A DNA stretch of 19,656 nt from Lentisphaerota bacterium (GTDB lineage: Bacteria > Verrucomicrobiota > Lentisphaeria > Oligosphaerales > PUNB01), in NCBI GenBank assembly GCA_003552565.1, contig PUNB01000172.1, forward strand, positions 1-19,656. The letters run 5' to 3'. The number at the start of each line of letters is the position of its first letter. Positions within the stretch are counted from its first letter, which is position 1. Positions 7,048-14,403 of the stretch are shown piece by piece. Below the pieces are notes generated by a model that ran no database searches, was not told the DNA's origin, and was given only the letters and a program-made list of their open reading frames with translations. Made by a program: the position numbers and the translations under genes.

Positions 7048-7278
7048 AACGGAACCAGGGCATAGATTGAAGTGGGCACTCATGAAACAACCAGGAACGG
7101 CGGGCAGCGGGAGCGTGGAGAGAACACCCTTTTGTATGGGTGCTTTGCGGGGTGCCATTTTGTTTATTCAGCACTTGTTAATTCAGCGTTGAGAAGCTAT
7201 GTTTCCTGCTTGAAATTCAGGCTGGAAATTTTCCGGCGGAGACAACAACAAATATACTGAGACGAAAACAATCTGCTT

Positions 7279-8733
7279 ATGTTTGAATTACTTTCGGATA
7301 AACTGAACAGTGCTTTTCGGGGGCTTAGCGGTCGCAATGTCCTGAATGAATCGAATATCAAAGATGCCCTGCAAGAGGTGCGGCGAGCTCTGCTTGAAGC
7401 TGATGTCAATTATCAGGTGGTGAAGGATTTCATCGAAGAAGTCAGGCAGGAATGTCTGGGCGAAAAGGTGTTGAAAAGCGTTAAGCCCGGTGAACAGGCG
7501 ATAAAGGTTGTGCATGATCATCTGGTTTCACTGCTGGGAGAGGACAATGCGCCGCTGTCTTTAACCGGCAGGCCGGCGGTGGTTATGCTGGTCGGACTGC
7601 ATGGGGGCGGGAAGACCACCAGCGCCGCGAAGCTGGCTCGGCATCTGCGGGAGCGTGAGGGTAAAACGGTTAAGCTGGCGGCCTGCGACCTGCACCGGCC
7701 GGCGGCTATAGATCAGCTGGAAATTCTGGGCCGGCAGTTGGGCATCGATGTTTACAGCCGGCGTGACACCGAGGATATAGCCCGGGTGGCTGCTGAGGCG
7801 TTGGAGGAGGCGGCAAATGACGGTGCGGAAGTGTTGCTGGTTGATACCGCCGGACGGCATCAGATCGATGAAGACTTGGTGCGGGAACTGGTGGAGACCA
7901 AGAATCGTGTGAATCCTGATGAAATCCTCTTGGTGGCTGATGCCGCTTTGGGCCAGGAGGCGGTTTCCGTGGCGCGGCATTTCGATGAAGCGCTGGGAGT
8001 TACCGGTTTGGTTCTGAGCAAAATGGACGGGGATGCCCGCGGCGGCGCCGCTCTGTCTATGCGCAGGGTGACCGGGCGACCGATTAAATTCATTGGCACC
8101 GGCGAGAGGATGGATCAGCTGGAGCCATTTTATCCTGATCGTCTGGCTTCCCGCATTCTTGGTATGGGCGATGTGGTTGGTTTGGTGGAAAAAGCTTCCG
8201 AGCAGTTCGCCGAGGAAGAGGCGGAAAAGCTGGAAGAGAAAATGCGCAAGCAGTCTTTCGATTTCGAGGATTTCCAGAGCCAGTTGCGGAAGCTTAAAAA
8301 GATGGGCGGCCTGATGTCAATGCTGGATCTGCTGCCGGGGGTCGGAAAAATCAAGGACAAGCTCCCCACGGACGACCGGCAGCTGAATCAGGTTGATGCG
8401 ATTATTAATTCCATGACCCCGGAAGAGCGGCGGCAGCCGGCGGTACTGAATCCTTCCAGGCGAAAACGTATCGCCCGTGGCAGCGGAGTGGAAACCAAGG
8501 ATGTCAATGAACTGATCAATCGCTTTGAAATGATGAAAAAGATGATGGGCGGCGCGAACGGCATGGATAACATGCAGCAAATGCTCAGCGGTCTTGAAGG
8601 AGGCGGCGGTATGCCCGGTATGCCCGGTATGGGGAAAGGCGGCGGCATGCCTCCCGGACTGGGAGTGCCGAAACACGGTACCAAAGGAACGAAGAAAAAG
8701 AAACAAAAACGGAAAAAGAAGAAGAAGCGTTGA
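7279..8733 (+). CDS. ffh: Signal recognition particle GTPase Ffh (SRP54)
   Basis: Ffh binds 4.5S/SRP RNA and signal sequences of nascent membrane proteins and delivers ribosomes to FtsY at the membrane. The 484 residues split into the N domain (1-~95), the G domain (~96-300) and the M domain (~305-435). Visible are the P-loop GLHGGGKTT (106-114), DTAGRHQID (189-197), SKMDGDARGGAALS (247-260) as the NKxD-type element, GTGERMDQLEPF (273-284), and the RNA-binding SRRKRIARGSG (393-403). The P-loop GLHGGGKT differs slightly from the common GLQGSGKT. After the M domain come a Gly/Met-rich linker (440-462) and a very basic Lys/Arg tail (469-484), longer than in many Ffh proteins. The ATG has no strong ribosome site. 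Its stop nearly abuts the HIT gene. Confidence 0.98.
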   Translation: MFELLSDKLNSAFRGLSGRNVLNESNIKDALQEVRRALLEADVNYQVVKDFIEEVRQECLGEKVLKSVKPGEQAIKVVHDHLVSLLGEDNAPLSLTGRPAVVMLVGLHGGGKTTSAAKLARHLREREGKTVKLAACDLHRPAAIDQLEILGRQLGIDVYSRRDTEDIARVAAEALEEAANDGAEVLLVDTAGRHQIDEDLVRELVETKNRVNPDEILLVADAALGQEAVSVARHFDEALGVTGLVLSKMDGDARGGAALSMRRVTGRPIKFIGTGERMDQLEPFYPDRLASRILGMGDVVGLVEKASEQFAEEEAEKLEEKMRKQSFDFEDFQSQLRKLKKMGGLMSMLDLLPGVGKIKDKLPTDDRQLNQVDAIINSMTPEERRQPAVLNPSRRKRIARGSGVETKDVNELINRFEMMKKMMGGANGMDNMQQMLSGLEGGGGMPGMPGMGKGGGMPPGLGVPKHGTKGTKKKKQKRKKKKKR

Positions 8734-8738
8734 GATTT

Positions 8739-9311
8739 ATGAACGAAGACTTCCGCAACCCGGCCACTGAAAGCCCAGCTCCTGATCCTTCCCGCCCGCT
8801 TTGGGCGCCTTGGCGGATAGAGTATTTTAAGCATAAGGAAAAAGAGAAAGGCCGTTGTTTTCTGTGCGAAAACACACGTGATGACGCCGAAGAAAGACAT
8901 CTTGTCATTGTTCGCGGTATCCATGCTTATTTGATATTGAACGGTTATCCTTATAACTCGGGTCATGTTCTGGCGGCGCCGAACCGGCATGTCGGTGATT
9001 TGCTGGATCTGGAAGAAGAGGAGCGGGCGGAGCTGTTCGACTTGGCGATGCGAATGAAGCGGGTAATGATGGACTGTATGCATCCGGACGGTTTCAATTT
9101 CGGATTTAATCTCGGCGAGGCCGCCGGAGCCGGACTGCAGGAGCACGTGCATGGTCACTTGGTGCCGCGGTGGAGCGGCGACACAAACTTTATGCCGGTG
9201 CTGGCCGATGTGCGTGTGGTTCCCCAGGCACTTGAACAGACGGCACATATGCTGCGGAAAAACTGGCGCAGGGTTTACGGCAGTGAGGCTGGTGCGGTTG
9301 TCGCTGATTAG
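8739..9311 (+). CDS. HIT-family protein, Ap4A phosphorylase / nucleotidyl hydrolase type
   Basis: HIT proteins hydrolyse or phosphorolyse nucleotide phosphates through a histidine nucleophile. The triad reads HVHGHLVPRW (H136, H138, H140 of 190 residues) and is preceded by GFNFGFNLGEAAGAG (118-132). NGYPYNSGHVLAAPNRHVGD (68-87) and WSGDTNFMPV (145-154) match the branch containing mycobacterial diadenosine tetraphosphate phosphorylase (Rv2613c). A CxxC (C40, C43) may bind zinc with downstream histidines. I chose the ATG at 8739, five bases after the ffh stop. A TTG at 8730 overlapping that stop is also possible. Tight spacing implies co-transcription with ffh, with no known functional link. 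Confidence 0.92.
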   Translation: MNEDFRNPATESPAPDPSRPLWAPWRIEYFKHKEKEKGRCFLCENTRDDAEERHLVIVRGIHAYLILNGYPYNSGHVLAAPNRHVGDLLDLEEEERAELFDLAMRMKRVMMDCMHPDGFNFGFNLGEAAGAGLQEHVHGHLVPRWSGDTNFMPVLADVRVVPQALEQTAHMLRKNWRRVYGSEAGAVVAD

Positions 9312-9314
9312 TAT

Positions 9315-9372
9315 GATCCCATGCGGAAAAAGGGTTCAAGAGCTGGTTTTGCTGGTTTGAACTTGCCCCGAA
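9315..9372. repeat. Composite dispersed repeat between convergent genes
   Basis: Two shared motifs sit side by side after the HIT stop. GATCCCATGCGGAAAAAGGG (9315-9334) matches, inverted, the right end of the element at 14334-14354. GTTTGAACTTGCCCCGAA (9355-9372) is identical to 2698-2715. GTTCAA (9333-9338) can pair with TTGAAC (9357-9362), as in the first copy. The 87-bp spacer between the HIT and HAD genes is mostly this repeat. It may serve as a terminator, but no clear T-run follows. Confidence 0.55.
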
Positions 9373-9398
9373 CTGGAATCCGATTGTTTTTAATGTTT

Positions 9399-10091
9399 TC
9401 ATTCGCAATAAAAGTTGGAATTGTTTTTATTGTTCCATAGTGTTCGCAGTTCATCGGGTTTCGTGATCAGATAAGATGGGTTCGCTTGCCGCAAGCGCTC
9501 TGGCGAGTGCCAGCCCCAGGCGGCGGCAACCGGCACGGCTCCGGCGCGTTTGGCTTCGATTATATCTCCCTTGGTGTCGCCTACATAATACGCCTGGCAC
9601 CATGGAAACTGTCGACGGGCGCGGCGGATTTTTTTTACTTTGCTGGTTTCCGTCTCGGAACCGATTACTTGCTGGATATTGTCGAGTTTGTGAAGGGAAA
9701 GAAACTCGTGCACCGTATCCGCGTGGTTGGCGGTAATGACCATGAGCGGAAAGTTCTGGCTCAGAAATTCAAGCACGGACGGCATTTCCGGGAAGGGTTG
9801 AATTTGCTGGTTCGCCTGTTGCAGCCGGGGAGTGAACTGGCGGGCGAGCTTTTTCAGTTTACCGAGGGGGAAACCGGCTTTCATTAATTGCGCCACCAGG
9901 TTGGCGTCGAAGAGTTTCAGGAACTGTTCCTGGGAGTTCAGTTGATGATAACCCAGCTCAGAGCAGATCTGGGTGAATTCCCGGTAGTAAACTGCAAACG
10001 AGTCAGCAATTACTCCGTCGTAATCAAATAACAGCAGCGGCGGCCGCTGCCGGCGCCGGGCATGGAATAGCCTGGAGAGTAATCTTCGCAC
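9399..10091 (-). CDS. HAD-superfamily phosphatase (phosphoglycolate phosphatase-like)
   Basis: The 230-residue protein has the haloacid-dehalogenase phosphatase motifs. Motif I is LLFDYDGVIADS (20-31, nucleophile D23 and acid D25), motif II is VITAN (118-122, T120), a conserved Lys lies at about 151-154, and motif III is GDTKGDIIEA (171-180). An alpha-helical cap lies between motif I and about residue 90. This arrangement fits subfamily I, like Gph or PpaX, but the substrate cannot be told. The start is a GTG with AAGGAG eleven bases upstream. It begins with a basic stretch (RRLLSRLFHARRRQR) rather than a signal peptide. It is a single gene converging on the ffh-HIT pair. Confidence 0.88.
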   Translation of the reverse strand: MRRLLSRLFHARRRQRPPLLLFDYDGVIADSFAVYYREFTQICSELGYHQLNSQEQFLKLFDANLVAQLMKAGFPLGKLKKLARQFTPRLQQANQQIQPFPEMPSVLEFLSQNFPLMVITANHADTVHEFLSLHKLDNIQQVIGSETETSKVKKIRRARRQFPWCQAYYVGDTKGDIIEAKRAGAVPVAAAWGWHSPERLRQANPSYLITKPDELRTLWNNKNNSNFYCE

Positions 10092-10188
10092 AGTTATGAG
10101 GTCTCCTTGTCTTTGGTTGTGAAACTTGTGTAATATGATTGTGTTTATCCTGAATGCTATGCAATTATTGTGATAGTGCGACCAGGAA

Positions 10189-10240
10189 GTTTACGGACGA
10201 GCCCGACCGTCGGCGCGAGGCGCCGGATGCCCCGAGGGAG
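10189..10240. repeat. REP-like GC palindrome, copy 1
   Basis: Reads GCCCGACCGTCGGCGCGAGG followed by CGCCGGATGCCCCGAG. The core CGGCGC-GAG-GCGCCG is a 6-bp stem with a 3-base loop. It is followed by GAGAAAC as in copy 4. The left flank (GTTTACGGACGAGCCC) is a diverged form of the shared border motif. Confidence 0.7.
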
Positions 10241-10339
10241 AAACATCGGTGGAAAACATAATTTATAATCCTTAATCAGTAATTCGTAATCTGTAATCCT
10301 GCGGACGAAGAATCAGGAACGACGAACGAAGAATCCGGT

Positions 10340-10400
10340 GTTTCGTATAAGCCCGACCGCCGGCGCGATGCGCCGGACAATCCGGAGCTGGAAGCTCCGG
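10340..10400. repeat. REP-like GC palindrome, copy 2, with second hairpin
   Basis: The border motif GTTTCGTATAAGCCCGAC (10340-10357) leads into CCGGCGC-GAT-GCGCCGG, a 7-bp stem. A second perfect hairpin, CCGGAGCT-GGA-AGCTCCGG (10382-10400), follows directly and is not present in the other copies. Confidence 0.7.
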
Positions 10401-10407
10401 CCACCTT

Positions 10408-10440
10408 CCCGACTGTCGGCGCGAGGCGCCGGATACCCTG
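10408..10440. repeat. REP-like GC palindrome, copy 3
   Basis: CCCGACTGTCGGCGCGAGGC then GCCGGATACCCTGAG. It has the same stem as copies 1 and 4 and lacks the left border motif. It abuts the inverted-repeat element that begins at 10445. Confidence 0.7.
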
Positions 10441-10444
10441 AGGG

Positions 10445-10557
10445 TGAGACTTGTTGCGGCATATGAAACCTTGTCTCGCACCTTGTCCAGTGTTTTTTTG
10501 ACTTTGGAATCAGGTTCGGGACAAAGTTCGGGACAAGGTTATATATACGAAGTCTCA
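10445..10557. repeat. 113-bp imperfect inverted-repeat element (12-mer arms)
   Basis: The outer ends TGAGACTT (10445-10452) and AAGTCTCA (10550-10557) are perfect complements. The inner arms AACCTTGTCTCGCACCTTGT (10467-10486) and CGGGACAAAGTTCGGGACAAGGTT (10517-10540) pair with about three mismatches in 21. Each arm is two copies of a 12-base unit (CTTGTCTCGCAC or its variants). The loop (10489-10512) includes a seven-T run. The 18-mer CTTGTCTCGCACCTTGTC recurs in the 14164-14354 element. Confidence 0.7.
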
Positions 10558-10622
10558 TACAAGCGTAAGCGCTTATCTTGGAAAAATGGCGGAGGATTGA
10601 AAAAGGGTGCGCTTGAATCATT

Positions 10623-12719
10623 ATGGTGCCGAAAAAACAAAAGCAACCGGAGCTGCTGGCGCCGGCGGGTGACAGTGCTCAAATGGAAAGCGCCATCCGG
10701 GGCGGCGCTGACGCCGTTTATTTCGGCGCGGCGTCTCTCAATGCCAGAAGGGGAGCGGAAAATTTTACCGTTTCGGAACTGCCGGCTGTCATGTCTAAAC
10801 TTCATCGCTCGGGTGTAAAAGGTTATCTGGCTGTTAACATCAGTCTGACTCATCGTGAACTTGGCCAGGCGGCAAAAATTTTGCGGCAGGCTCGGGAAGC
10901 TCGTTTGGACGGTGTGTTGATTGCGGATCCGGCGCTTCTTCTACTTGCTCGGGAATTTTTTAAGGATATTACCTTGCACTGGAGCACCCAGGCGGCGGTT
11001 ACTTCTTCCGCCGGGGTTGAAGCCGCCCGCCGGCTGGGGGTTGAGCGAGTCATTCTGCCGAGGGAAATGAGTCTGGAGGAAATAAAAAAAGCTTCCAGCG
11101 TTGAAGGAGTTGAGACGGAGGTGTTTGTTCAGGGGGCGCTGTGTTTTGGCGTTTCCGGCCGCTGTCTGCTCTCCAGCTGGGGCGTGGGACGAAGCGGTAA
11201 TCGCGGGCTCTGCGCCAGCCCATGCCGGGTTCCCTGGCGGGTGGACGGGAGAGCGCCGAAACAGATTTTCTCCATGCGTGATCTTTGTCTGATCCAGCAT
11301 GTGCGGCAACTTGTTGACTGCGGAGTCTCGGCCTTGAAAATTGAGGGACGCCTTAAAACTGCTGAGTGGACGTTTCAGGCAGTGAAGGCTTATCGGGCGG
11401 TTCTCGACGGCGAGTCGCCCGCTTCAGTAGAACACCTGACCAGGAGTCTGGGGGATTACACCGGGCGTGCCTTCACCGATGATTACCTGATGGGGCGTAA
11501 CGACAATCTTATTTCATCGGCCGCCCGTCCCGCCAGCGACGATTCAGAAACAGGGGGGAAGGTAAAGCCCCGCACTGTTGACACCGCCGCGCCTGAGCGG
11601 CTCCCTCAACCAGTGTACAGGGTTTACATTAAATCAGAAGGAAACAAACTCCATTGCAGTTGTGTGCTGCCCGATTCCACTTCTCGGGAAAAGAAGATTA
11701 CCTGTCCGAAAGCGGTCAAAAAGAATCGCGGTATCAGACTAGAACTTGTGAAGGAAAAATTGCAGCGAAAAGAATTTAACCACGCTGCTCTCGGAGATTT
11801 TGCCGTTGATGATCCAGAACGTCTTATTCCTCGCAGAGTCGCGAACGGTGTGGTGGACTGGATCGGCAGTGTGCTGCATCAGCAGGAAAACGCCGGACGA
11901 AAGTCCGAGCCGGGCTTCAAGCATGGCCAAGCACCTTATGTGAAGCTTGATCCCCCAGCGGAAAGCAATATACTTAGCCTGGGGCGCTCGCCCAATCGGG
12001 TAAGGCTAAGGAAAGATTCTGTAAAGTTCTTCTTTGATGATGCGGAGGTGAAGAGCATGGTTGTAGAAGACCTTTCCTCCGCGGAGATAAAGGAATTGCT
12101 TCCATGCAGACATGATAAACAACTGTGCGTGGCCTTGCCTCCGGTATTTTTTGAGGATGATCTTGATGGTTTGCGGGAATTGGTTTATGCCGCCGCTGCC
12201 TTCTATCTGCCCGTGGAGGTCAACAGCTGGGACGGCTGGCGGCTGGCTGATGAAGCGCAGGCAAAGTTTGAAACCGGTCCGGGAATGGTGGTGCTGAATC
12301 CTTGGGCTATCCAGATGCTCAAAACCCTGGGATGTCAATGCGCGACTATTTCATTGGAGGCCGACAAAGAACAGCTCGAAAGCTCTACGTCGCTAAGCCC
12401 GCTGCCCTGCTGTGTTTACGTTGCCGGACGTCCGCCATTGGCAATTACAAGGGCGCGGGTACGGGAATTAACTGATAAGAACGCATCGGCGCGAGACAGA
12501 CGAGGAATCGTTCTTTCGGCTCGACGAAAAAAAGGGTTGACTTACCTCTATTCGCGCGAACCGTTTAGTTATGCGGGAATCGCCAATGAATCAGTAAAAG
12601 CGCAATGGCTGGCTATGGATCTGACAGCCTCTTCTGATCCATACAAGGAATGGCGCAATTTTTCGCCGGATCAGTCGTCAAATTTTCAAACTTTTAATTA
12701 TCGTCGGAAACTGCGTTGA
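10623..12719 (+). CDS. U32-family protein (RlhA/TrhP-like putative RNA hydroxylase, annotated peptidase U32)
   Basis: U32 proteins were first called peptidases. Characterised bacterial members (RlhA, TrhP, UbiU/V) are Fe-S proteins of prephenate-dependent rRNA/tRNA hydroxylation or O2-independent ubiquinone synthesis. The 698-residue protein opens with the U32 barrel: PELLAPAGDSAQMESAIRGG (9-28), ADAVYFG (29-35), then the signature EVFVQGALCFGVSGRC (166-181) and SGNRGLCASPCR (191-202). Candidate cluster ligands are C174, C181, C197 and a later Cys (C222 or C233). KIEGRLK (239-245) closes the barrel. The long C-terminal part (~300-698) fits the extended, RlhA-like form, but I cannot assign the substrate. 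The ATG lacks an obvious ribosome site. The oxidoreductase gene follows after 25 bp. Confidence 0.88.
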   Translation: MVPKKQKQPELLAPAGDSAQMESAIRGGADAVYFGAASLNARRGAENFTVSELPAVMSKLHRSGVKGYLAVNISLTHRELGQAAKILRQAREARLDGVLIADPALLLLAREFFKDITLHWSTQAAVTSSAGVEAARRLGVERVILPREMSLEEIKKASSVEGVETEVFVQGALCFGVSGRCLLSSWGVGRSGNRGLCASPCRVPWRVDGRAPKQIFSMRDLCLIQHVRQLVDCGVSALKIEGRLKTAEWTFQAVKAYRAVLDGESPASVEHLTRSLGDYTGRAFTDDYLMGRNDNLISSAARPASDDSETGGKVKPRTVDTAAPERLPQPVYRVYIKSEGNKLHCSCVLPDSTSREKKITCPKAVKKNRGIRLELVKEKLQRKEFNHAALGDFAVDDPERLIPRRVANGVVDWIGSVLHQQENAGRKSEPGFKHGQAPYVKLDPPAESNILSLGRSPNRVRLRKDSVKFFFDDAEVKSMVVEDLSSAEIKELLPCRHDKQLCVALPPVFFEDDLDGLRELVYAAAAFYLPVEVNSWDGWRLADEAQAKFETGPGMVVLNPWAIQMLKTLGCQCATISLEADKEQLESSTSLSPLPCCVYVAGRPPLAITRARVRELTDKNASARDRRGIVLSARRKKGLTYLYSREPFSYAGIANESVKAQWLAMDLTASSDPYKEWRNFSPDQSSNFQTFNYRRKLR

Positions 12720-12744
12720 AAAAGAATATTGGGAGAAAAAAATA

Positions 12745-14166
12745 ATGAATTATGACTATGATCTTGTCGTAATCGGCCTGGGGCCTGCCGGAATGGCGGT
12801 TTCGCTGATGGGGTCGGCTATGGGACTGAAGGTATGCGCCATAGAAAAACAGCATGTCGGCGGTGAATGTATGAATGTCGGCTGCATTCCGTCAAAAGCT
12901 CTGCTGGAAGCCGCCAAGTATCGGCACGCGCCATCGAGATTTAATCTCTATGGACTTGGTTCCGGCACCACTCCGGAAGTGAATGATGTCTTTGCAAAAA
13001 TCCAGAATCATCTTGCTTTTATTTCCGAGAAAAAAACCATGGGGATGTTTAACAAGGTTGACCTGATTTATCAGCAGGGAGCCGCTGAATTCGAGGATGC
13101 GCGGACAGTGCGGGTCGGCGACCGAAAGGTGACCGGTAAACGCATTTTTATAGCTGTCGGCACTACTCCGCAAATTCTGCCGGTGCCCGGCCTTCAGGAG
13201 ATTGAGCCGCTGACCAATGAAACGATTTTTAATTTGGAGCAAGTTCCGCCAAGGCTTATAGTTCTTGGCGGCGGCGCCATAGCCTGCGAAATGGCTCAGG
13301 CGTTTGCCCGGCTGGGCAGTGAAGTGACTATGGTTCAGCGTTCTGAACACATATTGTCCAAAGGTGAGCCGGACGCGGCGGCGCTTCTTGAAAAGGCGCT
13401 GAGAGAGGAAGGGGTGAATCTGTTGACCGGCAGGAAAGGGAAAAAAGTTGAAAAAGAAGGAGAAGATGTTGTTCTGCACACCGACAAGGATGATGTAGTG
13501 CGTGGCGATAAACTATTGGCCGCCAGCGGCAGAGAGCTTAACTACGAGCGTCTCGGATTGGAAAAAGCGGGAGTTTCCAGAGCGGACTCAGGAGCGATAG
13601 AGGTCAATAAATATCTGCAAACCAGCGCGCGGCATATATACGCGGTTGGTGATTGCAATGGATACAAGCTGCTGACTCACTCGGCCATGCATCAGGGGAT
13701 GGTCGCGTTGATGAACAGCATGGCTCCCTGGCCGTTAAAGCGTGCTTACAGGAAATATACTGTGCCTTACACGGTTTTCACCGATCCGCAAATTAGCCAT
13801 GTCGGCCTGCATGAAAAGGAACTGCGGGAGCGATCAATTAAATATGAAGTCATTGAAAATCGTTATGAAGATTACGGTGCCGCAATCGCTGAAAATATCG
13901 GCAGAGGCTTTGTTCGGGCTTACGTCAGTCCGGCAGGCGGAATTTATGGTGCCAGCATCGTCGGTGAAGGTTCCGGAGAGATGATTAATGAATGGGCCCT
14001 GGCAATCCAGAAAAAAGCCAAAATTTACCATATCATGATGCTTCAGCATTCTTTTCCGACCATGGGCTTCATGACCAAACGGGCGGGAGAACAATGGATG
14101 ATGAACAAGATGAAGTCTCGGAGATTGCAAAGCCTGATCGGCAAATGGTTCAGACTGCTTAGGTAG
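12745..14166 (+). CDS. FAD-dependent pyridine nucleotide-disulfide oxidoreductase (dihydrolipoamide dehydrogenase/mercuric reductase-like)
   Basis: The 473-residue protein has the fold and order of class I disulfide reductases: FAD-binding GLGPAGMAVS (11-20), redox pair GGECMNVGCIPSK (39-51, C42 and C47), NAD(P)-binding VLGGGAIACEMA (173-184), FAD-binding YAVGDCNG (299-306) and a dimerisation domain from about 335. In lipoamide dehydrogenase the C-terminal end carries HAHPTLSE, whose second His and Glu form the catalytic dyad. Here the segment reads QHSFPTMGF (434-442), with Phe and Gly/Phe where His and Glu are expected. A different electron acceptor or altered chemistry is likely. The C-terminus is basic (KMKSRRLQSLIGKWFRLLR). 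GGGAG nine bases upstream supports the ATG. No 2-oxoacid dehydrogenase genes adjoin it. Probable co-transcription with the U32 gene. Confidence 0.9.
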   Translation: MNYDYDLVVIGLGPAGMAVSLMGSAMGLKVCAIEKQHVGGECMNVGCIPSKALLEAAKYRHAPSRFNLYGLGSGTTPEVNDVFAKIQNHLAFISEKKTMGMFNKVDLIYQQGAAEFEDARTVRVGDRKVTGKRIFIAVGTTPQILPVPGLQEIEPLTNETIFNLEQVPPRLIVLGGGAIACEMAQAFARLGSEVTMVQRSEHILSKGEPDAAALLEKALREEGVNLLTGRKGKKVEKEGEDVVLHTDKDDVVRGDKLLAASGRELNYERLGLEKAGVSRADSGAIEVNKYLQTSARHIYAVGDCNGYKLLTHSAMHQGMVALMNSMAPWPLKRAYRKYTVPYTVFTDPQISHVGLHEKELRERSIKYEVIENRYEDYGAAIAENIGRGFVRAYVSPAGGIYGASIVGEGSGEMINEWALAIQKKAKIYHIMMLQHSFPTMGFMTKRAGEQWMMNKMKSRRLQSLIGKWFRLLR

Positions 14167-14354
14167 ACCCCGTCCGGAAAGGGGTGTGAGGCTATTACAC
14201 GCACATAAAATGAAACCTAGTCTTGTCCGCCTCAGGCGGATCTCGCACCTTGTCTAGTTTTCATTAGATTCCTCATTTTTTAGACTAAGTGCGAGACAAG
14301 GTGCGAGACAAGGTGAGCACAAAATTAGGCCTCAACCCCTTTTCGCATAGGATC
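14164..14354. repeat. ~190-bp imperfect palindromic element (MITE-like)
   Basis: The left end GACCCCGTCCGGAAAGGGGT (14166-14185) with GTGAGGCT resembles the reverse complement of the right end, GATCCTATGCGAAAAGGGGT (14354-14335) with TGAGGCCT. Inside, CTCGCACCTTGTCT (14242-14255) pairs perfectly with AGACAAGGTGCGAG (14294-14307), which belongs to a 12-base unit repeated twice (14290-14313). The right end matches the repeat at 9315-9336, and the internal 12-mers match 10467-10540. It begins inside the oxidoreductase stop codon and fills most of the spacer before the archease gene. No open reading frame or transposase lies inside. Confidence 0.65.
14226..14240. repeat. 15-bp perfect palindrome interrupting the larger element
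   Basis: TCCGCCT-C-AGGCGGA is self-complementary except for its centre. Removing it joins CTTG to TCTCGCACCTTGTC and restores the 12-base unit pattern of the opposite arm. It therefore looks like a separate small palindromic insertion in the left arm. Confidence 0.55.
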
Positions 14355-14403
14355 CAGGCAACCCCCGGCCGGAAAGGCGCGGATTAGAAAAGAGAACCCC
14401 TGT

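Larger units (their letters stand above)
6725..7278. other. Divergent mnmG/ffh spacer with two palindromic elements
   Basis: No gene is credible in these 554 bp. They contain a 12-bp inverted repeat enclosing A/T-rich DNA (6811-6908), a long cruciform-type palindrome at the exact middle (6949-7047), and in the ffh leader a small hairpin CACCC/GGGTG (7125-7129 with 7138-7142) followed by a second GGGGTGCC run. I looked for an SRP RNA next to ffh, but the conserved helix-8 sequence (GGTCAGGTCC-GGAA-GGAAGCAG) is absent on both strands. Confidence 0.6.
10092..10622. other. 531-bp repeat-rich spacer
   Basis: No credible gene is seen. Short open frames here translate mostly repeat sequence. In order the region holds an A/T-rich HAD leader (10092-10188), one REP-like palindrome (10189-10240), degenerate short direct repeats of TAATC/GTAAT (10265-10299) and GACGAA (10303-10330), two more REP-like palindromes (10340-10400 and 10408-10440), and a 113-bp inverted-repeat element (10445-10557). 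GGAGG at 10591-10595 lies too far (27 bases) from the U32 start to be its ribosome site. Confidence 0.65.

Noticed and set aside
7125..7160. Rho-independent terminator or attenuator in the ffh leader
   Set aside because: The CACCC/GGGTG stem is short and the following T-rich stretch is not adjacent, so I could not support it as a terminator.
7051..7278. SRP (4.5S) RNA gene next to ffh
   Set aside because: The invariant helix-8 sequence with the GGAA loop and GCAG side is not found on either strand.
8388..9248. 286-residue open frame on the minus strand over ffh and the HIT gene
   Set aside because: It spans two well-supported genes on the other strand, and its Phe/Pro-rich translation mirrors their Lys and Gly codons.
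10189..10440. CRISPR array
   Set aside because: The palindromic copies are irregularly spaced, diverged and interspersed with other repeats, with no uniform spacers or cas genes.
10313..10621. Short open frames in the 10.1-10.6 kb spacer
   Set aside because: They translate the REP palindromes and 12-mer repeats (for example NLVPNFVPNLIP), not a protein.
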